Source: G965279335 sp965279285
GTDB lineage: Bacteria; Pseudomonadota; Gammaproteobacteria; DSM-16500
Assembly: GCA_965279285.1 (NCBI GenBank)
Contig: OZ257148.1
Span: forward strand, 1,116,001-1,180,000
Length of the DNA: 64,000 nt
Direction: 5' to 3'
Position numbers and translations under genes: made by a program. The notes beneath the pieces were generated by a model. It did not search any database. It was not told the origin of the DNA and saw nothing but the letters and a program-made list of their open reading frames with translations. Below are positions 50,911 to 60,022 of this stretch, piece after piece; the stretch's first letter is position 1, and each line of letters starts with the position of its first letter.

Positions 50911-53900
50911 ATGTTCACCACCATTCAAGAAGGCATTGCAGCAATACAAAAACAAATTTTGAGCGACATGCCGCCGGAGCAAGCATTATATATTCCGGCG
51001 CAAGGCACTCACACTATTTCACGCGATGAAAAACCTTTTGATTTGTATCAAGCGCTAACAGAATTTGTGGTGTTTGATAATAAAATAGTTGATCAAAAAG
51101 CTGTTGTGGTGAAAACAGAAACACGTCGTAAAGTACTATTGTTATTAGGCGAAACAGGGTCAGGTAAAAGTGTATTTTGTCAGGATTTAATTACCCGTCT
51201 TTGGCAAAACTATAAATTCGGTATGCCAATTCCATTGTTTATTCCCTTAGCGCGCTTACAAGATCCGGTTAACAATGCAATTACAGAAACCCTCACTGAG
51301 TATGGTTTTAGTGCAGAACAAATAGCAACATTAAAAAAAGAACAGCAATTTATTTTTATTCTCGATGGCTATGATGAAATTCATCAACTCAAAAATCTTT
51401 ATGTCACCAATCGCTTAGGGGAGTGGCAAGCGAAAACCATTATCACTTGCCGTAGTCAGTATTTATATCACGTCAATGAATCTGATAAATACTTCATGCC
51501 GTTTGCGGCCGAAAAACGCCAGCCGCACTTATTACAACAATTGCATGTGGCGCCCTTCGCGGAAAAAGAAATTGTGGCGTATGTGCAGCAATATGAAAAA
51601 ACAGCGCTCAGTCCTAATAGTAAAACAATGGCGATTGCCGTTGCTGCAGATACTAAAGATCATAAGAGTGATGATAAAACGGCAGTAGCAATTAATGTGT
51701 CAGTGACAGATCAACCGCTATTATACCAACAATTAATCAGTGTTCCCGGTTTGTCCTCATTAATTACTACGCCTTTTTTATTACATCTGGCGGTGGAAGC
51801 TTTACCTGAAATTTTAGAAAAAACGAAAGATCAAAAAAGTAATGACCAGCCCAACTTCACCCAAGCAGCACTTTATGATGTCTTTATCGCACGTTGGTTT
51901 AAAAGGCAAGAAATAAAATTACGAACCAGCAAACATATTGATGAAAAAATAGTGGATCCTAAACCTAATTTTTGGAATTTCTGTAAAGCGCTTGCGGTTG
52001 CCATGCGCACAGAACAAGTGAGTTTAGTCAATTATACGCCAGAAAAAACTTCACGCTTATTTGCAACCGCAGCCACAGCAGCACTCAAAGTTGATCCATG
52101 GAAAGATTTTTTTAGTAACGATGCAGAAACAGAATTACTGCGTTCTGCTTGTCCCTTGCGTAAATTTGGCAAAAATCAATACGGTTTTATTCATGGTTCA
52201 ATGATTGAATATTTTGCCACACGCATGATGTATGATGAGTTAATCGCTCAGCCACAAGCTAAGCCTATTATTTTTGCTACAAATAATTTGTCAACAGCAG
52301 ATAATAAAGATACTAAAAGTAATACTCCAATCATTCAAAATTCAAATCAACAAACCAATTCAACACCATTGCCCAAAAATGCACTCTACCAAACATTAAT
52401 CAGCAAAGATGCGAACATGATTCAATTCTTAGCGGATCGTGTTGTGCAAGATGAAAAATTTAAACAAAAGCTATTTGAAATTATTGAATTGTCAAAAACC
52501 AGTGAACGTCATGCTATTGGTGCCGCGAATTCAATTACTGCATTAGCACGCGCAAAAATCGCTTTTTCAGGCATGGATTTATGCGGCATTCGAATTAATG
52601 ATGCAGATGTGAGTTATGGGATTTTTGATAGCACCAATTTAACTGGCGCGGATTTAAAAAACGTTGATATGCAAGGTACATGGTTGCGTGAAGCAAAATT
52701 AAATAATGCGGATATGACCGGTGTTGAATTTGGAGAATTACCGTTTTTACAGTTACCTGATTCTGTTTATGCATGTCATTATTCCAATGATGGGCGTTGG
52801 CTTGCTGTGGTAAGTGGAAAAAATATTCATCTTTATGATGCAAACACTAGAAAACTTGAATATATTTTTAAAGGCCATACAAAAACTATTTTAAGTATTA
52901 GCTTCAGCCCAAGTGCCCAACTGTTAATTTCTGGAAGCGAAGATAAAACTATTTGTGTGTGGGATGTGGCAGGTCAAAAAAAGGTGGGCATCCTTGAAGG
53001 ACATAGTGTTGCAGTTAAAAGTGTGGTTTTCTGCCTGAACGGAGCGCAAGTGGTTTCGTCGGGCGATGAAGATGGCAGTATTCGAGTATGGGATGTATCA
53101 AATAAACAACTTGTTCATATCTTTAAAGATCATAAAAAAGAAGTGCTTAGTCTTGCTTCTAACCCTAATGGATTGATGCTAGCTTCTGCCGGTGATGATC
53201 AAGTAGTGCGATTATGGGATATGACAAATAGGACATTACTGCATATTTTTGAGGGACATCTGTCTTCGGTTAAATGTCTCGCTTTCAGTTCGAATGGTCT
53301 TATGCTCGCATCAGCAAGCCACGGTCGGATTCATCTTTGGAATATCCCTAATCGAAATCTAATGCATATTTTTAAGATAAATACGGCCATCTATTGTGTT
53401 GCGTTTAGTCCCAATAGTAGTTGGTTGGCTTCAGGGAATATGAATAATGATGTTCAACTTTGGGACATAGCTAATCGAAAACTCGAACATACTTTTGAAG
53501 GGCATACACGATATCTTCGCGCTGTTAGCTTCCATCCTGGAGGGCAGTATATTACTTCAGGGGGGCTAGACGATACACTTCGATTGTGGTCTATACCCAA
53601 ACAAAAGCATCAACCTATATTTGAAGGGCATACAGAAGATATTAGAAATATTGCTTTTAGTCCTAACAATCAATGGATTGCTTCAGCAAGTTTCGATAGC
53701 ACTGCTTGTTTATGGAATGTGGAAAGTGGGAGTCTAAAATATACTTTTAAAATTTATACTTTTGGAACTTTAAGAAGTAGTGGTAATGTTTATGCTGTAG
53801 CTTTTAGCCCTGACAATTTTAAATTATTTATAGGAGGTAATGATTCGGAAATATGGAAATGCGATTTGACTAATCTACGGAATATTGTAGGGCGCAAGAC

Positions 53901-56001
53901 TGAGCATTTACTAAAAAACGCAGGTGAGGTTTTGAGCATCAACATCAGTCCAGATGGCCGTAAGCTTGCATCAGGGTGCTACAGAGATAAGACAGTTTGT
54001 TTATGGGATATAGCAAGTAGTAGTTTGGAACATACTTTTAAGGGTCACACGGCTCAGATTAATTGTGTGACTTTCAGTTCGACTGGACGCTGGTTGGCCT
54101 CCGCGAGTGATGATAAATCGATTCGGTTATGGGATGCTTTGAATCACAAGTTTGAACGCATTTTTGAAGGCCATACCGGTGAGGTTTGGTATGTAGATTT
54201 TAGTCCAAATGGTTGTAAGCTTGCATCAGCAGGTCATGACAATACAATTCGATTATGGGATTTAGTCAGTGGTAAATTAGAGCATACGTTTAAGGGACAT
54301 ACAGATTCAGTTAATAGTGTCGCCTTCAGTCCTGATGGCCTTAAATTGGCATCTAGTAGCAGAGATTGTACTGTGCGGCTATGGGATGTAGCTAACCTAC
54401 ACATTGTTCCTGTATTTAAGGAGCATACCAAAAAAATTAATTGTGTTGCGTTTAGTCGCGATGGTTGTTGGAGCGCTTCTGGCAGTGATGACAACACGGT
54501 TCGATTATGGAATATGATGAATCAAAAACTTCAGTACACCCTTGCAGGGCATACGGACCAAATCAATAGTGTTGCCTTCAGTCATGATGGTCGTTGGCTT
54601 GCTTCAGGTAGCAAAGACACTACTATTCGCCTGTGGGATAGAGCAAGTGGGAAACTTCAATTTACTTTTAAAGGGACTGATAAAATTGAAGCCATTGCCT
54701 TTAGTCCGGATGGCCAATATCTTGCCTCTGGTGATTACTATGTTAAGTTGTGGAGTATCGCGGATGGTAAGGTGCAACATATTTTTAGAGAACTTACGTT
54801 TGATGGAAAAAGTATTGCATTCAGCCCTAACGGTCGCTGGATTGCCACAGGTGGTAATGATAATACAGTTGCATTATGGGCGGTGGTAGAGAAAAAGCTT
54901 GAGCATCTTTTTAAGGGACATGTAGATTCTGTTAGATGTGTAGCTTTTAGCCCAGACGGGCGTTGGTTGCTTTCAAGCAATCTTGAAGCCACTTGTTTAT
55001 GGGATTTACCGAGCCGAAAGCTTGAGCATACTTTCGCAACAGAGATGACAGCCGATAGTCTTGCCTTTAGTCCAGATAGTCTTAATTTTGTTTCAGGATA
55101 TCTTGAATCAATCAGGCTATGGTCAACAACAAGCAAAAAACTTGAACATACATTTGAAGGACATACCGGTCTTGTGAAGGGTGTTGCTTTCAATGCTACT
55201 AATTTTAAGCTGGTTTCGGGTGGTGATGATTGTACGGTTCGTCTGTGGGATGCAAAGAAATACGGCCAGACACTGATGACCATCAAAGGCTGTGCTGCTG
55301 GGGTAAATAGTGTGAAATGGCGTACGACATCGCAAGGATTATTTCTGGCTACAGCTGGTGCAGATAAGACTATTCGCTATTGGCAAGTGATGGATGGTAA
55401 AAATGATGAAACGAAAGCAAAGCTTCTTTGGAGCAGTCGTCAAACCGTGTTGGTTGCGCCGGATGCCTACATTGAAAATGTAAAGGGATTAAGTGAGGTA
55501 AATAGGGATTTGCTCGAACAACGTGGCGCAATTCAAAAAAGTTTATCAAAGCCGTCTGTTGATAGTAAGAAAGATTATAAAGAACCCGCAGTCGTTAATA
55601 CCAAACAAAATGTTGCACCATTAGCAACAGCGCCGCAAACTTTTTTTGCACCGCAGTCGCAACAACTAATGCGAACATCTATGTCTGCTAGACCTCCAGT
55701 AATTCAACAATATGTTCAACCGGTTGCGCAAAATATAATGCAACAACAACCGCAATTTTTTGCACCACCAATTGCACCTCAGCGACAAATGCCAACGTTA
55801 GCAGCGAACCCCAATCAATCGTATGCTCCTGCTGCCGTTGTTAATCAGCAAGCCGTTTATCAACCACAGTTTTTTGCGCCGCAACAACAAGCACAACAAC
55901 AGCAGTATTATCATGCGCCTGTTGTGCAGCAACCAGTTGCTCCTCTATCGGTACAAAATAATGCGGCATCATCACCAGATTGTTGTTGTGTGATTTCATA
56001 A
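50911..56001 (+). CDS. NACHT-pentapeptide-WD40 protein with C-terminal CaaX box (paralogue 4)
   Basis: The 1696-residue product is a near copy of paralogue 1 through NACHT (Walker A at 80-87), pentapeptide and WD40 (about 617-1493, 21 blades). It lacks the Sel1 cassette. The N-terminal linker before Walker A is shorter than in paralogues 2 and 3. The tail has QFFA motifs and ends SPDCCCVIS, a CaaX box. It follows paralogue 3 by 24 bases with ATAAGGAAA before the ATG. Long stretches identical to paralogue 1 (for example 52595-52843 against 33380-33628) indicate recent duplication or gene conversion. Confidence 0.85.
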   Translation: MFTTIQEGIAAIQKQILSDMPPEQALYIPAQGTHTISRDEKPFDLYQALTEFVVFDNKIVDQKAVVVKTETRRKVLLLLGETGSGKSVFCQDLITRLWQNYKFGMPIPLFIPLARLQDPVNNAITETLTEYGFSAEQIATLKKEQQFIFILDGYDEIHQLKNLYVTNRLGEWQAKTIITCRSQYLYHVNESDKYFMPFAAEKRQPHLLQQLHVAPFAEKEIVAYVQQYEKTALSPNSKTMAIAVAADTKDHKSDDKTAVAINVSVTDQPLLYQQLISVPGLSSLITTPFLLHLAVEALPEILEKTKDQKSNDQPNFTQAALYDVFIARWFKRQEIKLRTSKHIDEKIVDPKPNFWNFCKALAVAMRTEQVSLVNYTPEKTSRLFATAATAALKVDPWKDFFSNDAETELLRSACPLRKFGKNQYGFIHGSMIEYFATRMMYDELIAQPQAKPIIFATNNLSTADNKDTKSNTPIIQNSNQQTNSTPLPKNALYQTLISKDANMIQFLADRVVQDEKFKQKLFEIIELSKTSERHAIGAANSITALARAKIAFSGMDLCGIRINDADVSYGIFDSTNLTGADLKNVDMQGTWLREAKLNNADMTGVEFGELPFLQLPDSVYACHYSNDGRWLAVVSGKNIHLYDANTRKLEYIFKGHTKTILSISFSPSAQLLISGSEDKTICVWDVAGQKKVGILEGHSVAVKSVVFCLNGAQVVSSGDEDGSIRVWDVSNKQLVHIFKDHKKEVLSLASNPNGLMLASAGDDQVVRLWDMTNRTLLHIFEGHLSSVKCLAFSSNGLMLASASHGRIHLWNIPNRNLMHIFKINTAIYCVAFSPNSSWLASGNMNNDVQLWDIANRKLEHTFEGHTRYLRAVSFHPGGQYITSGGLDDTLRLWSIPKQKHQPIFEGHTEDIRNIAFSPNNQWIASASFDSTACLWNVESGSLKYTFKIYTFGTLRSSGNVYAVAFSPDNFKLFIGGNDSEIWKCDLTNLRNIVGRKTEHLLKNAGEVLSINISPDGRKLASGCYRDKTVCLWDIASSSLEHTFKGHTAQINCVTFSSTGRWLASASDDKSIRLWDALNHKFERIFEGHTGEVWYVDFSPNGCKLASAGHDNTIRLWDLVSGKLEHTFKGHTDSVNSVAFSPDGLKLASSSRDCTVRLWDVANLHIVPVFKEHTKKINCVAFSRDGCWSASGSDDNTVRLWNMMNQKLQYTLAGHTDQINSVAFSHDGRWLASGSKDTTIRLWDRASGKLQFTFKGTDKIEAIAFSPDGQYLASGDYYVKLWSIADGKVQHIFRELTFDGKSIAFSPNGRWIATGGNDNTVALWAVVEKKLEHLFKGHVDSVRCVAFSPDGRWLLSSNLEATCLWDLPSRKLEHTFATEMTADSLAFSPDSLNFVSGYLESIRLWSTTSKKLEHTFEGHTGLVKGVAFNATNFKLVSGGDDCTVRLWDAKKYGQTLMTIKGCAAGVNSVKWRTTSQGLFLATAGADKTIRYWQVMDGKNDETKAKLLWSSRQTVLVAPDAYIENVKGLSEVNRDLLEQRGAIQKSLSKPSVDSKKDYKEPAVVNTKQNVAPLATAPQTFFAPQSQQLMRTSMSARPPVIQQYVQPVAQNIMQQQPQFFAPPIAPQRQMPTLAANPNQSYAPAAVVNQQAVYQPQFFAPQQQAQQQQYYHAPVVQQPVAPLSVQNNAASSPDCCCVIS

Positions 56002-56069
56002 ATTGAATAGACTTTAAATTATTTTTTTAATACTAATTAATCATTAATACGCTCAAGGAGAATTTAAAA

Positions 56070-56481
56070 ATGTTACCAAAATCAAAACCCATGATGATGA
56101 CGAATACAAGTACTTAACAAGTGTTAGCGGTGCATCGCATTTATGTAAAAAGTCGTTTATTTGAACCAGTACAAATGAATCGTAAATTATTAAAAGAGCC
56201 GCTAGCCCCTATTATCAATACGCAAGTATTTATCGATTCCAAGGGTCAAGATGATAATAATTACGAATCTGTATTGACACTACAATTAATGGCTAAAGAA
56301 AATGGAAGTTTACTGTGGCGTTTGCAATTACAACAAGCTAGACTGTATTTCATAAAAGGCTATTGCATGTCAGTTATATGCGCATGCAGGCGAGACCATT
56401 TGCAACATGGTGATAAAGGGCGGGTTTCCACCTATTTTTTCAGCACTCACTCTAATAACCTATAATCCCACCTGTTCATAA
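56070..56481 (+). pseudogene. broken SecB-like chaperone gene
   Basis: A strong AAGGAG precedes an ATG at 56070, but the frame stops at 56115-56117 (TAA) after 15 codons. In the same frame it resumes with QVLAVHRIYVKSRLFEP, which resembles the SecB N-terminus (IQRIYVKDxSFE). It runs to about 56360. There a one-base frameshift moves the rest, AHAGETICNMVIKGGFPPIF, into another frame ending at 56481; this resembles the SecB C-terminal region with its RGGFPPL motif. SecB keeps exported proteins unfolded and delivers them to SecA. Two independent lesions argue for a decayed gene. The similarity was judged by eye. Confidence 0.65.
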
Positions 56482-56490
56482 GTAACAGGT
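56470..56490. other. hairpin upstream of the second NACHT gene
   Basis: ACCTGTT and AACAGGT form a perfect seven-base stem with a seven-base loop, 41 bases before the ATG at 56532. No T tract follows, so an operator or an RNA structure is more likely than a terminator. No clear promoter was found nearby. Confidence 0.4.
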
Positions 56491-56531
56491 ATGCCATCTA
56501 TTACATTCTTAAACTTTATAAGGAGATATTT

Positions 56532-59500
56532 ATGGGTCAAAAATCAACAAAACCCGCAGTTACTGTAATAGCAAAAGCTTCTGCTCTCGAAACAGGGCAA
56601 GATCATTGTTATCAAGCACAACAAGCGATGAAGCAAGGACAGTTAGAAAAAGCATCCACCTTATACGCATCGAGTATTAAAGATTTAAAGCAGGCATTAT
56701 TAGACACGAAAAATCCCGATATGGTGAAAGGTATTTTATCGCAAGCTTATTTGGAACAGGGGAACTTATTTGAAAAGTTACAAAAGATAAATAGCGCACG
56801 CATCAGCTATGATGAAGCGCAAAAATTAGGAAACTCTCAAGCCCGTGGCAAATTACAAGCATTGGTTGCTGCACAAACTGCCGCAGGCGAGAAGAGTGAT
56901 GCGGTTACTCCTCCCTCAAGAACAGTATCAGCGGTAGTGGATTCAAAAAGTGCTGTAGATGCAAAAGACGCAAAATTGTCTTCACCAGTTGCTGTAGTCG
57001 TTTCTCCCTCTACACCTTCATTGCAATTGCCGCTCATTTTTAAGAAAAATCCTGTGGTGATTGATGTAACAATAGAGCCTTTACCAGTTGATAGTAAAGC
57101 CGACATAAAAGACAGTCGCATTTTAGTCAAATTATTAAAAACAACCGATCAAAAAAGTGAACGATATGCACAATTACAAAAGTTAGCGTTAGATGTCATC
57201 GGTGCTTTTTCCAAAGCACCCGTTAAAACACCAGCATTGATCAAAGAAGTCATGGTGTTATCGCAGGTTGACGATAAATCAATTGCGCGGGAGTTGCTTA
57301 GTAAATTGATTGACCCGATCAAAAAAGACGTTTTACCACATCCCAGTATGATCAAAGGTTTAGCAGCGGCGATTAAAACTATCAATCCTTTATTATTGGA
57401 GCCTGACGATCTGATTCAAATTTTGCAAGTGATCAATGAGCGTATCAAAGGCGCGCACAAGCAAAATGATGTGGATAAGCGGTTACACCAAATTCTTGTA
57501 GCACTGGCAGATTTATTTGATGCGATGGTAGATGTAAATTTAAAAGGTATGAAGCGTGTACAATTGCATCAAGAATTACATGACAACCTGGATGGTTTAA
57601 AAGATCATAATAATAAAACTTTGGCGCACTTAGCCGCCTATGTCCAGCAAGCTTTAGTGCGAATACCGAATGATGAAACTAAACTGCGTTCAGCGTTACG
57701 TCGTACTTGGGCGTTTGGTAATGCTTTGTCTGATCTTGCTACAGCAGTAAGCGACATGTCACCAAGCGACTTGGTTTCAGCTTTTCAAAATTTTTCAGAA
57801 GCTTTTCAGATGCAAGCTTGGCAGTCAGGTTGGTATGATGAATTACGTTTTGCTGAGTTACTGTTGAAAGGAAATCAGTTTTTAGGTTTTGAATATTTTG
57901 TGAAGCAGAGTAAAAGCCGAACGGAAAGTGATTTTTGTTGGGGAATTTTTCGTTTATTGCGACAGACCCTGGCAACGCATAGTGATTATGCAACGCGTAC
58001 CCATGCGTTTGAATTTCTCGCACAAATGTTTGTGGAAGAACAATTTTGGGGGAAGCATGAGTCGTTGCGTATTGGAATATTAGTTTTACTCACCCAATAT
58101 GCGACACATCCTGATGCCGCATTGCGCCAAGCAGTACAGCACGTGTTATTGCAATTGCAAAAAAATACGCGCTTGACGGAAGAGCAACAAAAATTGCTGA
58201 AGCAAAACGTGCCGCTACTGGCTCATGTAAGCCCACGCGCAGCCAAAGCTGTTTTACCTTTTTCAACTGCATTGATGGATAGCGCACAACAGAAAGTGCA
58301 GAAAGCAGTTGATAAAAAGTTGGATACGATTGTCAATCAAGGAAAAGACAGTAAAGCAGTACTGGATGATACGCATGATAAAGTCAATGTATTGCTCGAA
58401 AAATTAACCTTTTCACCTTCGCATCAAGACCAATTTTCTCATTCAGTCGAAGAAAAAATCATGCAATTGCGGCAACGTGTTCTCAATGATCAAGATACAA
58501 AAGAGGAATTGGCTTCTTATATTCCTGCACGCGGTGCGCATCGTATTACCGATGCGCATACATTTGATATGGAGCAAGAAGTTGAAAATTATTTAAAGTC
58601 AGATAAAAAAGTATTATTGATCATCGGTAGTGCCGGTGGCGGAAAGTCTACCTTTAATCGTTTTTTAGCCTATCAACTTTGGAGCAAATTTAAATTAGGT
58701 GATCCTATTCCTTTCTTTATTTCGTTGCCCAATCTTCACAGTCCAGAAAAGGAATTGTTGATCGAATACCTTATGCATCATGGTTTTACCGAAAAAGAAG
58801 TGCAATTTGTTATTCAAAAATACAAATTGCGCTTAATTTTAGATGGTTATGATGAAATGCGTATTGAAAGTGAAATGAATCGTTTTAAAAATCTTTATAT
58901 TTCAAATCGCATGGGGGATTGGCCAAGCCCTGGGGTGCAAGTGATTGTCACTTGTCGTACTGAACATTTAACCAAGTATGGTAATTACCAACGCTTTTTT
59001 GTGCCAGGCAATAATCAAAAACTTCAAAACAATGCGCTCATGGAACTTACCGTCGTGCCCTTTAATGATCAGCAAATCAAAGATTACATTACCAAGTTTT
59101 TGCAAATACAGCAGGCAAAAGGGCAAGAGAGTGTCTTAAAAGATTTGTCAGCAGAATGGCGCAAAGTAGAAACGTACCTAACGCACATCGAAAACATTCC
59201 GGGTATGAAAGTGCTCATTACGAATCCCTTTTTATTAATGATCGCCATGGATGTGATGCCGGATATTGTCGAAAAATATAAGCATTTAGAAGAGGGCGAA
59301 CGCAAGAAAATGACGGGTGCTGCTTTGTATGATGCCTTTGTCAATAAATGGTTTCAGCGGCAATCCGATAAAATCACGGTGGATGGTAATGACCCTGCGG
59401 ATGGGCATGACGTGACAGCCGATTTTATGGAATTTTCTAAACAGCTTGCCAAAGATATGTTTAACTCCAAAGTGCAACGGGTATTCTTCCAATCGGTTGT

Positions 59501-59924
59501 TTCGCCATTGAACCGCGCGAAGCAGCAGCAAGAAACGTGGGCAGATAAATATTTTGGTGATGAAGCTGTCACGGCCAAAAAATATTTTAACGGTGATAAA
59601 GAGATGGCGGCTACGTGGGCTTTAGCACGCACGGGTTGCCCTTTAAAACAAGTCGCACCCAATACCTGGGCATTTATTCACGCAACATTTATGGAATATT
59701 TTGTCACACGTGCTGATTACGATGACATGCTAAATGAAGCCCCTGCGCAGCAGATGGGATCGATACCTTCCGTTAGTGAAGCGGGCGGTATGATGATGTT
59801 TGGTGCAGTTAAAAAAGATGCAAAAGACGCAAAAGAAAGTGGTTCTAATACTGCTACTGCTGCGCAAGTTGCTTCTGCTGCTAGCACCGGTACTGCTGCC
59901 ACCAATACGTTGACGCCTAAATGA
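56532..59924 (+). CDS. NACHT-type NTPase with TPR-like and helical-repeat N-terminus
   Basis: The 1130-residue product has a TPR-like N-terminus (about 15-110, HCYQAQQAMKQGQLEKAS). A Lys/Asp-rich linker (about 120-165) and a long all-helical region resembling HEAT/ARM repeats (about 200-590) follow. The NACHT domain carries Walker A GSAGGGKST (699-707) and Walker B LDGYDE (from 770). From about residue 640 onward it is a paralogue of the 23761 product (shared AYxIPAxGAHR-type lead-in, GDPIPxFISLPNLH, VTCRTEHLTK). There is no pentapeptide, WD40 or CaaX; the Ala/Thr/Ser-rich tail ends in TLTPK. AAGGAGA lies nine bases upstream of the ATG, and a terminator follows the gene. Confidence 0.85.
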   Translation: MGQKSTKPAVTVIAKASALETGQDHCYQAQQAMKQGQLEKASTLYASSIKDLKQALLDTKNPDMVKGILSQAYLEQGNLFEKLQKINSARISYDEAQKLGNSQARGKLQALVAAQTAAGEKSDAVTPPSRTVSAVVDSKSAVDAKDAKLSSPVAVVVSPSTPSLQLPLIFKKNPVVIDVTIEPLPVDSKADIKDSRILVKLLKTTDQKSERYAQLQKLALDVIGAFSKAPVKTPALIKEVMVLSQVDDKSIARELLSKLIDPIKKDVLPHPSMIKGLAAAIKTINPLLLEPDDLIQILQVINERIKGAHKQNDVDKRLHQILVALADLFDAMVDVNLKGMKRVQLHQELHDNLDGLKDHNNKTLAHLAAYVQQALVRIPNDETKLRSALRRTWAFGNALSDLATAVSDMSPSDLVSAFQNFSEAFQMQAWQSGWYDELRFAELLLKGNQFLGFEYFVKQSKSRTESDFCWGIFRLLRQTLATHSDYATRTHAFEFLAQMFVEEQFWGKHESLRIGILVLLTQYATHPDAALRQAVQHVLLQLQKNTRLTEEQQKLLKQNVPLLAHVSPRAAKAVLPFSTALMDSAQQKVQKAVDKKLDTIVNQGKDSKAVLDDTHDKVNVLLEKLTFSPSHQDQFSHSVEEKIMQLRQRVLNDQDTKEELASYIPARGAHRITDAHTFDMEQEVENYLKSDKKVLLIIGSAGGGKSTFNRFLAYQLWSKFKLGDPIPFFISLPNLHSPEKELLIEYLMHHGFTEKEVQFVIQKYKLRLILDGYDEMRIESEMNRFKNLYISNRMGDWPSPGVQVIVTCRTEHLTKYGNYQRFFVPGNNQKLQNNALMELTVVPFNDQQIKDYITKFLQIQQAKGQESVLKDLSAEWRKVETYLTHIENIPGMKVLITNPFLLMIAMDVMPDIVEKYKHLEEGERKKMTGAALYDAFVNKWFQRQSDKITVDGNDPADGHDVTADFMEFSKQLAKDMFNSKVQRVFFQSVVSPLNRAKQQQETWADKYFGDEAVTAKKYFNGDKEMAATWALARTGCPLKQVAPNTWAFIHATFMEYFVTRADYDDMLNEAPAQQMGSIPSVSEAGGMMMFGAVKKDAKDAKESGSNTATAAQVASAASTGTAATNTLTPK

Positions 59925-59956
59925 TGACATAAACAACGTTGGGTTCCATAAACTAT

Positions 59957-60008
59957 AAAACGTTATGAGGCTATCGTGTAGACACTTTGCCTGATAACGT
60001 TTTTTTTA
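59957..60008 (+). terminator. intrinsic terminator or attenuator between two NACHT genes
   Basis: AAAACGTTAT (59957-59966) pairs with ATAACGTTTT (59994-60003). The stem is extended inside by AGGC/GCCT across a single G-G mismatch and followed by a run of T residues to 60007. The next start codon is only 15 bases later. Transcripts of the 60023 gene must therefore pass this terminator unless initiation occurs inside it. Confidence 0.8.
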
Positions 60009-60022
60009 AAAGGAATTTTATT

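Larger units (their letters stand above)
31699..56001 (+). repeat. tandem array of four NACHT-WD40-CaaX paralogues
   Basis: Four genes of the same architecture lie head to tail with spacers of 24 to 77 bases and a shared AAGGAAAT-type ribosome-binding region. Their first residues are almost the same (MFTTxQEGIAAIQKQILSD). A fifth, more divergent copy begins at 60023. No terminator was seen within the four-gene stretch, so co-transcription with 23761 and 27487 is plausible. Confidence 0.85.

Noticed and set aside
54738..55286. A 182-residue minus-strand reading frame inside paralogue 4.
   Set aside because: It is antisense to WD40 repeats and shows the periodic pattern of their complement; similar shadows occur in every paralogue.
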